Shown here piece by piece: positions 32,874 through 43,570 of a stretch of DNA of 64,000 nt; the stretch's first letter is position 1; each line of letters opens with the position of its first letter. Under the pieces are notes generated by a model. That model worked only from the letters and a program-made list of their open reading frames with translations. It did no database searches and had not been told where the DNA came from. The stretch spans positions 98,501-162,500 of the forward strand of contig CAJNDS010000329.1 of assembly GCA_905221605.1 (NCBI GenBank), read 5' to 3'. Source of the stretch: Symbiodinium natans. Taxonomy: Eukaryota; Sar; Dinophyceae; Suessiales; Symbiodiniaceae. The position numbers were made by a program, and so were the translations under genes.

Positions 32874-34155
32874 ATGGGCCGAGGGAAGGCCAAGATTCAG
32901 GTCCCCGACTGCCGCTACGGCGCCGCTTGCACCAGGAGGCAGCTGGTCAGCCACCTTGTGCTTCGTCTTGTTGACCTGTGCCGTCAGGGACTGTGTCTTC
33001 AAGCACCCTCCGAAGCCTGCCAAGTCTGCGCGCCCCTCAGGGGGCCAAAAAAACACAAACCCTTCCACCGGGACTCAGTTTCTTCCAGGCACGCCCTGTT
33101 GAGAAGTCCGACAAGGCAGAGCAGGGCATGCTGCAGACTCCGCAAAAGTGTAAAGCCCCCCGCCCCGACCCCCCCCGAGGTTTGCTTCGCCTTTGTGGCC
33201 GGCAAGTGTGCCTTTGGCCGGCAGTGCCATGACAAGCATCCCGATGAGGCAAAGGGTCAAGGGCAAGGCAGCGGAGATGGGTGGAGAAAGCTTGTTGAAG
33301 CCCGGGAGGCATCGTGCCAGAGCATCAAAGAGCGCTATGGTAAGATCGATTGCCAGTGGGGCCGTGGCTGCCGCACCGATGGGCACGGGCTCCGGAGGGC
33401 CTCTTTCCTTTGCATGGTTTCAAGGCTTCTATCGTACTTTTGGTACGGTTCCTCGTCTGCTGAGGTGTCTGTACCGGCATCCCAGTGACGAAAAAGTGGG
33501 CCCCGCCCTCACCCTGGAGGCGAAGCCGCAGCCTGCAGCCTGAAAGCTCAGTTTGTCTGACTCTTGAGTGGCCCGATGCTCTTTGCAAGTCTCTTCGAAG
33601 TTCCTGAGAGCATGAAGTCGCAAGTTTCACACTCTTTGAGGTCTATGCGCAGGGCTACAAGACCGACGACAAGACCGATGCTGTTAAGGGAGCCGGGGGG
33701 CCCGCTCCAGCACCAAAGTTCTCAAGCTCAAGTTCGCCCGCCGGGCTCTTAGGGAACGGGGCCTTTCCCAAGGCCGGCTTTGCCACGTCCTGCCATGTTT
33801 TTTTTTCCTCATCCATGATCTCTCGAGGCCCGAGACCCGCTAGACGGCCTAGATTCAGGAGATCTCCCACGCGACCTGCGCCGAGAGGAGTGATGCAAGC
33901 GATGCCGTATGAATCAGCAGGGGGCGATGAGGGGTTGGAAGGTTGGGAAGTGGGTGTTGCATGTTGTTGTATGGTGTTGTAGTGAGTGAGTGGACTGAGG
34001 TGAGTCAGGTGAGTTCGGGAGTGAGCGAGTGAATAAGTGAGGGAGGTGCATGAGTGAGTTGCGATGGTTGGTGCAGCTCGCATAGGCAGGCTCTTGAACA
34101 GTCTTGAACCGTGATCGTTCGTGATTAATGGTTCATGTGTATTCAATTCTCGCGT

Positions 34156-34196
<41 letters not shown>

Positions 34197-34338
34197 TTTT
34201 GGAGGGGGGGGGGGGGCGGCTCGGTCTCAGGAGGTGGAGGACGTCTTCGACAGAGATCTTCCAAGTTCCGGCTCCATGGGCTCCGGCGCCGCTGCCGCCG
34301 GGGACCTTCAGAGAATTGAACATATTGACCTTTATTGA
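32874..34338 (+). CDS. triple CCCH zinc-finger protein
   Basis: ATG 32874 opens exon 1 (MGRGKAKIQVPDCRYGAACT), ending at 32938. A 49-base GC-AG intron (32939-32987) splits finger 1, which becomes CRYGAACTRRDCVFKH (C-x5-C-x4-C-x3-H). Finger 2 is whole in the exon reading to 33382: CFAFVAGKCAFGRQCHDKH (C-x7-C-x5-C-x3-H). Finger 3 is split by a second GC-AG intron (33383-33464), giving CQWGRGCRTDGCLYRH (C-x5-C-x4-C-x3-H). The x5-x4-x3 spacing matches the poly(A)-binding Nab2/ZC3H14 type, so RNA binding is likely. The frame ends at TGA 33541, or continues through a GC donor after LTLE into 33611-33800 (YKTDDKTDAVKGAGGPAP, then a Ser run) and 34231-34338 (EVEDVFDRDLPSSGSMGSG). The phases fit. The intron before finger 2 is not resolved. 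Confidence 0.8.
34146..34196 (+). repeat. (TG)n microsatellite with T-run
   Basis: About 20 TG units (some CG) followed by eight T and a G-run up to 34217, immediately before an exon acceptor at 34230. Confidence 0.9.
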
Positions 34339-34740
34339 ACAGAATCTCCACTAAGACTTCCACTGAGCACACCACGCAGTACACGCGCTTAATTGGAAAG
34401 ACTCACACGCTCAAACCTCGCTGCGGCGGATGCAACGGAGTTTGCGTTTCCTAGTCTAAGAATCTAAGCCCCTAGTTCTCTGGTTTTTTCCACCTGTTTC
34501 ACCTTGGGTGTATGCCTCCAACTCATCTGCATCTCCGCTCTGCCACACTATAGTTGTATGAGTTTCTCTGCCTCTTTTGTCCTCTCACTGCCACTTCATC
34601 TCAAGGCCCCAGAGCGTCGTCAAGCACCTCTCGTCACGCTCGCCGATAGTTGCGATCTGTTGCGATGGTTGTGAACTCGTGCGAATGCTTGGCGGTTGTC
34701 GGACGTTGCGTTGCGTTGTGACTTGTGCGCGAAAGTCGGA

Positions 34741-35927
34741 CAAAATCAGATGGCAGGATGAAGAGGAGGAGGTCCAGGGCTCAGTGACAGTGAAGCGATT
34801 GACAGTATAGAGAAGGGAACGAGCGGAACCCCTTCAGGAACAGGCACGTCAGGAGCAGCTGGCGGCCACCCTGCGCTGCATGGGATTCGACGAGGTTCAA
34901 GGGTGTAACTTCAGAAGTGTGCAAGTGTAGACACATTTGTGGAGCAAGCGGTCTACTCGAGCGGTCTCTGGACGGGAGTTTCCGGCAGGACCCTGTGCTT
35001 CGGGCAGCGCAGCGCGCGGACGGGGACCTGAATCGGGCCGCATGGGATCCCAGAAGCTCTGGAGGGGGAAGAGGGATGGAGAATGACGAAAGATGGAGAG
35101 AGAGTGAGAGGTTGACAGTTGCACTTTGAGTGGGGGCTGACCTTGGTGGGTTTTGTGGGGGGTGTTGGGGGTGGAACCGCTCGTAAGGGCCGACTAGCAC
35201 AGGCGGCAGGGCTGAATACCAGCCCAGGGTGCAGTTACAGAGCCAAGCAGACCGGGGCGCACCTAGGCGCGTGGTTTGCCCCAAGCACCAAAGAAACGAA
35301 GAAAAGCTGGATCGCTTGAGCATGCCCTTGGGGCGGCCCCTTCGGGGGCTACGTGCAGAGGAAGGAAGGAAGCGAGAGCAGCGAGAGCGAGAGCGACAGG
35401 AAAAGCATGGACATGTGACCAGGGGACCACACTGAAGCGCACACTGGTGATCCCTGCTGAGCCTTTCGCAGGTGGAGGACATGCTGCGTGAGCAATTGCA
35501 ACTCGAGTGACGAAAAAATGGCGACTCACAGCGCTGCCAATGCAACAGCAGTGGTTTGCAGCACGCAGTAACAATGTTTACCTTAATTCGGTTGTCTGCT
35601 TTTCTGCGGCCCCTCTCAGAAGCTCTATAGAGTCGCGGGCGGGCGCAGATTGCGCAGAGCCGCTGCAGGGAGATGGAGAAGGCCAGTTGGGACTTGGACG
35701 CAGTTGAGACATGCTTCAGACCTGGGACAGCCTGCATCAGGAGGAGAGCTTCGCAGCCCCTCCACCCATGGCAGAGCCTGGGTCTTAAAGGGAGTATGGG
35801 AGGTGAAGAGCTTGGGGCCGTTTTGGGGCAGCGGGGCCGCTGTCAGAGCCAAGCTGCTTCACCGAAACTCGCCAAGCTTGGGTCGGGGTCCGGAGGTCGA
35901 AGCAGAGGTTATAAGAGCCGGAATTAA
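34741..35927 (+). CDS. coiled-coil, charged protein (several exons)
   Basis: A series of short plus-strand exons with coiled-coil composition: about 34741-34800 (RWQDEEEEVQGSV); 34838-34894, bounded by TTCAG and GT (EQARQEQLAATLRCMGFDE); about 35346-35420 (LRAEEGRKREQRERERQEKH); 35472-35507, after TTCGCAG (VEDMLREQLQLE); about 35640-35927 (AQIAQSRCREMEKASWDLDA). In the last segment a second frame (LQTWDSLHQEESFAAPPP, stop about 35787) is equally protein-like, so its true end is uncertain. It could be part of the next coiled-coil cluster. No domain identified. Confidence 0.5.
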
Positions 35928-38238
35928 AGGTTGGGGGCAGGGGGTGGGGCGGCCCGAGATAGTGGTTCCTTCAAGAAGTCGCTGGAAAGCAGGTGTCCAC
36001 TGGGGAACCAGAATCTAAGAAGTGTTCGGTTTGTTAGGACTGTTATAGATGATAGGCGCTAAAGACCAGGCGCCCTAGAGCAGCACCATGCCACTGCCAG
36101 CTTGCCATTCCAGGCTGGGCAATTACAAGGGCGTGATGCTCTGCAACCGCCCAACGGCTGGCGATACGCTGAAGCCGGAGGCATCGGTAAGGCCAGAATG
36201 CAATCGACGAACCGACGCCGGCTCGTAAACGATAAGCTGCACAGATCGAGGCCCTTTCGCTCCGCCATCCCTGCGACTGCCCCGGCCTGAGTGGAGGCAG
36301 AAAGATGAGGCAGAAGAACAACCAGAGAGGCTCGCAGGGTCATGGTCTGGGTTTACGCGGGGGGGGGGGGGCTCAGTGCGCAGGCGGTTTGGACGCGTCA
36401 GACCATATATGGGCTGAACTCTGCCCCGCCTTCATGTGTGCGTTGTCGACTCTTCTTTGGTCCAAACTGAACCCGATGAGACGAAAACTATTTTCAATGC
36501 AACGATATGCAACGCCTTGCCATCGGAGCTCCGGGGTAACATGGAAGAAGAAGTCATCGGCCCGGCCAATGACCGAATGGAAAGCCCGAAAGACGGTTGA
36601 TTCAATTGGGCGCGACCTGCCCCCAAAGAGTTGACAACTTGAAGACAGCTCCAAACAAGGCTCGAAAACGGCGACGGAAATCCCTCTGCTGTGAGTGTTA
36701 TCAAAAGATTAGCATTCTCGTCTCCGCAGTCATTCCTGCAGTCGCTTCTTCGAGCGATGCCGCGAGATGCCAACCAATGCAGCAGCCAGAGAGCTCTGTG
36801 GGATAAGCTTAAGCAAGTCATCTCCCCCGATGGTGTGATTCTGTGAAAGCGAATCCAAAACCTGCTCTCCGAAAGCTCGGGGCTCGAGCAAACCCCAAGC
36901 GTTCTGAGAATGCAGAGATGCCTCTTGACAGAAGGAAGCACCTCGGGCGGAGCAGTGCCACAGTGCAGAGTAAATAGCAGTGCTGTCTGTGTGGTGTTGG
37001 AGTTCAACGGGGACGGGTGAGGGGGGGAGCCCAGCCGCACCACATAGTTCTTCAAGAGGAATCATGGAACAGGGGTGGAGCTTCCATAAACGGACTTTCT
37101 TGGCGTTGGTTTCGGGCAGCAGTGTCAGTCAGAAAGCACCGGCGTCAGTACGAAAACCTTTACAGTAAAACGGCACGGCTGATTCAAAAAAAGGTGCGCT
37201 CTAGAAAACGGCGACGCCCCAGTCCGAAAACAGGCGCATTCAGAGAAACAACCGCCTCATTGGCAAAACCTTGTAAGCCGCACTGACGCTTTCATTTTTC
37301 GGATTGGCACTTTTTTTTTTTTTTTTTTTTGGGGGGGGGTTCGGACGTCCCTATTTATGTTTTCTCCATTTTGAAAAATCTTCCTTGGAATTGAAGGGAA
37401 GCAAGAAGGGACAGAAGAAAAGAACGACGGAAAGAAGAAAACAGGAAGAGAAAAAGGAATGCAAGAAATAGAGAAGAAAGAAATAAATAGAAACACACAG
37501 CGACCCAGAAAGACACAACAGCAGAAATAAATAATTAGCGACAAAACGAGTTTTGTAAAGACAAAAAGAAAGCGAATGACATCAGCATCGAAAGACAAGC
37601 TTGCTTCAAAACATATGAGGGGGTCAGGGGTTCAGGCCCCCCCGAAAAAGGGCCAAAATATCAAGAACATCGAGGTTTTGCCATGAAAAGATTTAGCGAA
37701 AAAACAACATTGTCGGATTGGCGCTTTGTGTGTGTTCGGATTGGGGCTTTCGGACACACTCGATTGGGGGATCTCACGCTCGTCGTGCAGAACTATCACT
37801 TTGTGTTAACGCATGGCTACTTCCCATCGGTCTCAGTGTAGCTGGATCTTCTGCAGTGTGCATCTTGGTGTGCAGGGCTTCTTCGATTGACCAAAGATTT
37901 CTTCTCCTCCGACTGCAGTTGCGTTCGGACGTTCGAAGCCTCCAACTGGCGCCATATCGTTTTTCGGATTGGCACCTTTTTGGTTCTGTTTAGTGCCTTG
38001 GACGCGAATGTTAGACACACACTCTGTTTTTTCTCGGCGAGTGTCTGCGGAAATTGAGGCGTTGGGTTTTTCTGACTCGGCCCCCGCATTTTTCTGATTA
38101 AGGCCTGTGCATTTTCCTGACTACGCCGGGTCCGTTCACCGCTGGCATTCGCAGTTGGTGAGGAGTGAGATGAATGAGATTTGTTGGGTTGTATAGGAGA
38201 GGGGTGTGCGCCGAAGGGGCCAGGCATACACACAATGC
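35928..38238. other. non-coding stretch with homopolymers
   Basis: Contains G-runs (36359-36371), a T20+/G10 run (37309-37339) and three copies of a TTCGGATTGGCAC phrase (37298, 37714 as a variant, 37964). Opposing frames near 36373-36654 overlap without a deciding feature. Confidence 0.4.
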
Positions 38239-39962
38239 CGGTCATCCCGCAAAAGCCGTTCTGATGTCGGACCCCTCGTTACGAGCACGCAGACGCGCGC
38301 GGAGGCTGCAGAAAAGAACAGAACAAGAACAGCAAGAGCGGCCGAACCTCACCACTTCACCTGCGGTAGACTACTAGTCACTTACTGGTCTTGTTTGTCT
38401 TTGGACAAGGTTGGGGAGCCGCTTGGCCTCCACCGAAAGCGGCCTGAGGCCGTGCCTGGAGAGGCCCAAGCCAATAATTAGCAATCGGAGTTTTACGTTG
38501 GGGTTGAGTTTTCCGAATTTTGTCAGGTGAAGAGCAGGGGGCCCAGTGCCGCGCTGCGGCGGCACTGTCGTTGGGTGAAGGAATCGCCTCTGTTTGCCTG
38601 CCTTTCTTTTCAATCTCTGGTTTGCGGCAGGAGCTGCAGCAGCAGGTGGCGCAGGCGCAAGTTCCAGGGAATCGCCGCTTTGAGGGATGCTTTTTGGGGT
38701 AGTGCTCTTGGGTATTTTGTTTTTTACCGGTGTCATCCCCCCAGAGCCCTGAAGGATGCAGCCTTTGCGGAGCGATCCGAACGGGATCGTGAGCTCAAAC
38801 AGCAGCGCCTCAAAGAGGCGCCGAAGAAACCCCCCCCCCCCTCCCCGAATCTCCCGAGAATCTCTTGCTCTTCCCTTAAGTCCAAGTACCATGCCACTAG
38901 CGATTGACGATGATGCCGTTGGAAGTCGCAAACATGCAGCTGGCAAGGTCTTCCAAAAGCAACGTGAAGCCATCCGTCTGCTAAAGCTTGGTGCGGTACC
39001 AAGTGCGAGGCACAGGAAGGGAACAGGAATGCAAGCTGCGGGAGCTTGGCAGGTGATGCGCGTGCGGAGGAACTCACATCGGCCTTGAACCCGAAGGCTA
39101 CAGAAACATAGCCAGCACGGTACATGAAGTACATTGAGCAATATTCAGCAGGATTTGCCATAGCAAGAAAGCTTGCAGGCAAAGCTGAAGCCGTTGTGGG
39201 CCTTGACTGAGGGCGAACGAGAGGTAAGCTGTGTTAAGCTGCCATGCGCCGGCACGCTGGGATGGGCCAGATGTGCTGTGAGCTGAGGTGAGGAAGATTG
39301 AGGCAGCCTTGTTTCGCAATGATGTGCAGGACCAGGAGGAGCAGGCCGCCGGGGAGCTCATCAACTTTGCGGAAGCACTTGACTACGACGAGTGCCCTTG
39401 CGCCATCGTGCCGAGTCGTGCCATCATCTGCCCACACTTGCGATGACGCACTTTGCAAAATCGTTTTGCTCTTGGAGTGAGCAAGGTACATCCATGACCT
39501 CGAGTTCCGGGAGTGTTTGCTGGCCATCACGGACCGGGCCAAAAAGCTGCAGCGCGAGCAGCAGAGCTTCAAGGATCTCAGGGGCGCCAGGCTTTTGGAA
39601 CTGTTTCGTCGCATCTGCCGCCTTGTACGATTCCGAGGAGTCGCTCTTGAAAGAGTTTCAAGCCGATGAGGGTGATGAGGCGCCGACATGCGCCGACGCG
39701 TGCCGACATGCGCCGCCGCGCCTCCTGCTTCCTAGCACATGCATAAAAGTGTGTAAAAGACGGTTGTTGCGGAGATTTGCGGCGATTTGCGGAGCAAATT
39801 GGAGAGGCCGGCTCGCAGGCGGGCTTCGCAGGCGCAGGCAACAGCGAGAAAGCGCCGAGCGAGAAGAGCGAGCTTCTGCGGCCAGCCTGGGTCGGGTCCC
39901 AAGAAAAGTACAATAGGATGATCATGGCGCAAGAACATTACTTGCATCAGAACCACGCCTGA
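38239..39962 (+). CDS. coiled-coil protein with FAEALDYD motif, flagellar-like
   Basis: Exons: ~38280-38377 (RRLQKRTEQEQQERPNL); 38631-~38671 (ELQQQVAQAQVPG); 38745-~38825 (LKDAAFAERSERDRELKQQR); ~38939-38992 (KVFQKQREAIRLLKLGA); 39053-~39099 (GDARAEELTSALNPK); 39112-39208 (PARYMKYIEQYSAGFAIARK); 39288-39391 (VRKIEAALFRNDVQDQEEQA, ending NFAEALDYDE); 39486-~39590 (YIHDLEFRECLLAITDRAKK); then an end exon to 39962 (NSEKAPSEKSELLRPAWVGS, MAQEHYLHQNHA). The intron 39392-39485 is GT-AG and joins DYDE to YIHDLE exactly. The signature FA.ALDYDEYIHDLE.RE.L with a long coiled coil recalls conserved axonemal coiled-coil proteins, but I cannot name one. Near 39600 two frames compete (LRGARLLELFRRICRLVRF against ALYDSEESLLKEFQADEG). 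Confidence 0.6.
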
Positions 39963-40978
39963 CAAAAGACCAAGAGTGCAGTACATGCTGCATTGCAGCA
40001 GAAGTTAGCGAATGGATGGTTCAATCTCTGCTAGATTGTTTTTCTTTCGAACACACGTTCAGTAGTAGAAGTGCAGATCCTGCTGATTCTTGCTGCGTTA
40101 TAGGGCAGCCGATGACGGCAAGATCTTGCCGCACGTGGTACAAGACTTGCTGCAGTTTGTGGAATGCGGTCGGGTCAACGGGCGCTCACTTGTCCATTAG
40201 CTTGTCTGGTGCTAGGTTGGCTTCTTGATTTCTGTTGAGCAATAAGTAGAAACCCTCCCCGCCCCCTTGAACAGTCGAAGCTGATCTTGGCCGTCTTTAA
40301 ACATTCCCGAGGTTTACGGTTTTCAAAGGGATGAGGTTATGTGAGTTTAAACGCCGACTCAATTCACGGCCCCTACCTAACAGGGTCCACATTAATGGCT
40401 TCGAGGCCGGGATCGAAAGAGCTGACATCAGCAGTGTCAAAACGCACCCAGGTCACCCCAAGCCTGTTTCCTCAAAACCCATTGCCGCCCCCTTGAGGAG
40501 TAGCTGAGCCATGCTGAGCCTCCCAATGAGAGCTGGCACTCTCAACCTCTTCCAGCGAGTAAGCGAGTTCAAAGAGCACCGCCGATACAGTTGCCAATGG
40601 GCAGATTTTGTACGCCAGCTCCCCCTGTACCCTCACCAACCACACGGCGCTAGTATCTCATCCCTTGGCCTAACTGCTGGGTCGCGTGGTTGCGTGTTGC
40701 AAGTGGATAGGAGTGGCGATCCAGGCGAGGTAGTGTTATTGGCTTAGGCATTATGAGCTGTTCGATTGTGAAGCCTCCGGTTTTGTACCCTCAACGCCAC
40801 AATTGCAGCAGTTTGTCATTGAACTTGTGGCCCTGCAGTGCGGCTGGTCTGGCGGGTGCCATGAAATGTTCTTTCAGAAGCTTCCCTTAGCTCAGGATGC
40901 GGCACCAGTGTCGGCCGAGGCACGGCGAATCTGAATTGAGCAGTGGACGCACTTCAATGTCAGTGTGGACTTTTCAAA
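39963..40978. other. nothing recognised
   Basis: Only short frames without support. Confidence 0.4.
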
Positions 40979-41410
40979 GCGAGGCCCAGGCGGCCAAGCA
41001 GCTGACAGACAGAGCTTGGCAGGACAGGAAGCCTAAGCTCGAGTTCGCTAGCTGTGGGCAGGGTGCAGACCAGAGATGTGCAGAGTTCGCTCCTTCTTAG
41101 AGCGCATCCGGTGTTCAACGTTGCTCTTCCGATCTTTTCAGGACGGCCAACTGAAGGGCGACGCTCGACTACAAAAAGTCATCAACAGTCATCAAGCACT
41201 GGAAGCCAGCGAAAGCAGCTTAAGATAGAGAGTAAACAAATCACCCGAGCTCTTTACCACCGTCATCTGTTGGAGGTCTTAGTTTTCCAACCTGCTACTG
41301 TCGTTGCAATCGTACTTTTGTTTCTGTATCATCTGTTGCGAAGGGTCATAACGTGTGATCAGACATGGAAAGGTTCGATTTCCTAAAGCAGTCAATGGAA
41401 GTGTTGGTAA
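40979..41410 (+). CDS. further coiled-coil exons
   Basis: Three exon-like pieces: 40979-~41043 (EAQAAKQLTDRAWQDRKPKL); 41142-41228, after CTTTTCAG (GQLKGDARLQKVINSHQALE, ASESSLR, TAG in frame); and about 41365-41409 (MERFDFLKQSMEVL), followed by a strong GTAAGT donor. They may extend the preceding coiled-coil gene or form a separate one. Orientation and composition agree with either. Confidence 0.4.
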
Positions 41411-42200
41411 GTTCTTTGTTTGCGTCCGTCTTTTCGAGCAGTGCTGCAACGGGACGAACGGCGAGGGGGCCAAAAACTAATACTCACATCCTGCCAAGGT
41501 CCACTCACGGCAGTCTCTGCAAAAACTGGCAGAGCGGGAGCTTCAGTAGGTACCAACTGCTTCTGTGTCACCCCACTGGGTTCACTTCCAGTCACCGTGA
41601 ATTCCAGCGTCTCACCCAAGCCCTTTGAAAAACGTGCTGCGCTTCTACGGGTGTAGCGAACGATGTGCTGTTTCTCCTCTTTAGATTCTGCACGACGTTC
41701 GCTTGCGGGTCTGTAAACTGGGCGGGAGACAGCCAAGACAAACTGTAGACCAAATGTCGCTTTGGAATTTGCGGTAAGGCTGACGGACGCTGAAGGTTTG
41801 TCTGGCGAGCCCTATCGTGAGGTTTCGGGAATTGGGCCTGGTAAGTGATGGGCCGGGTGTGGAAGGACGACGCCGTGTGACGACGTTCAGCAATTTCGAC
41901 GTCGAGCGGGTATTTGTCGGCAGCCGCATGGACAGTCGTTAGCGCAAAATTCGCCAAGTTTAATCAAAGTTCTTAGTGAGGACAGCTCGAGGTGTTGTAG
42001 GTGAGTTCGCAATATTGCAGCGGCGAAACATGCCCACCGATATCCTGCGCAGTCTTGTTTCTTGATAGTCGGGCAGGATAGTCGGGCAGGCATGGCAAAC
42101 ATGACAAATATGACAGAAGGTTCTTCTGTGAAGAGCATGAGACATGATACATGATCGTTCATGAGCAGCAGGTAGAGGAAGAAGAATCCCCCCAAAATAG
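41411..42200. other. intergenic, nothing recognised
   Basis: Overlapping frames on both strands with no domain or splice pattern that I trust. Confidence 0.4.
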
Positions 42201-43518
42201 ATGGCAACATCGCCGTCACCTGTGTCGTGCGGCGGTGCCTCTGGGCCAGCGGAACCATCGGATTCATTGGGGCACCTGGGGCACTTTCGGCGCTTCCTGG
42301 AATCCATAGCGCCCAGCGCCGCGCAGGAGCCCCGCGAAGCGAAAGATGAGAGCAGAGTCGGGCCCATTTTGTTCAGAAGGGCTCTGTTTGCAAATGGTTG
42401 CAAAAAAGTGTGTTTCGACCCACCCAGGCGTGGCTACGGCACATTGATGTTGACGGTCGTGGCGTGTCGTTCACAGATTTCTGCCGGCAGCTGCCAGCGC
42501 TTGGCTACAAGACAGACGTTGCAGAGCTCTGGAGTTCACTGGGGGGCTCAGCCACAGCAGGATCTGAAGTTGCATTGAAGGTGATGGCTCAGCTGTGTTG
42601 CTGAAGTATTCTTGTGCCCATTGCTCGCTCACGTGTTTAAAGTTTAAGCTTTAGGTGCTTCTGGGAGGACACGTGGGGTGTGCATTCTTTGTCATGCGTT
42701 AGAACACGCTCTTCTTCGATGTGCCATACCGTGTTCACCTGATGCAACGCGACATGTGCACGGTCCATTGCTGTCCGGTTGGATTCCGTGACGTGATCTC
42801 ATGTAACTTGATAAGCCTCTGTGGCTTCTCAAGGGCAAGCGCGCATGCTTTCAATTCATCCATTGCTGATGATTATTAGAGTAAGCCACTCTGCTCCTAA
42901 GCATAGGATCACAGATCGCGAGGTGCACCAGGTCGAAGCGTACTATGGCTTTCCTGACCAGAACCCACGCCCATTTTCACTAGGCGTTCATGCAGTATCT
43001 TCATCTCGAGATAGTGTTTTTCATGATGCTGATGCGGGGCATCTGGAGGGGTGTTCTGCTTTATGCGGATATGTTCTGATACAAGTATGTTTCAGTAGAA
43101 CGTTTTTTGTAGGAGCTGTGGCCATTTGCACCCAAGGATGTCCAATGTGCGGATGCATGACTGCACTGCTGGCACATAAGACTCCCGAACCCTGCCCCCT
43201 ACATGCTACATGCATGAGCTCGAGGATGACAGCGACGACGACGACGTTTGCTACTACTGCTACGACGGCTACGACTGCTACCACTGCTACTACTGCTACT
43301 GCTGCTATTGCCAGCACTACTACCACACGACCACTACCACCACCGCGACGATGTGAATACCACTGCCACTACCACTACCACTACCACTACCACTACCACT
43401 ACCACTACCACTACGACTACTACCACTACGACCACTACCACTACGAAGTACTACGAACACTACTACTACCCACTACCCACTACCCACTACCCACTACCCA
43501 CTACCCACTACCCACTAC

Positions 43519-43570
<52 letters not shown>

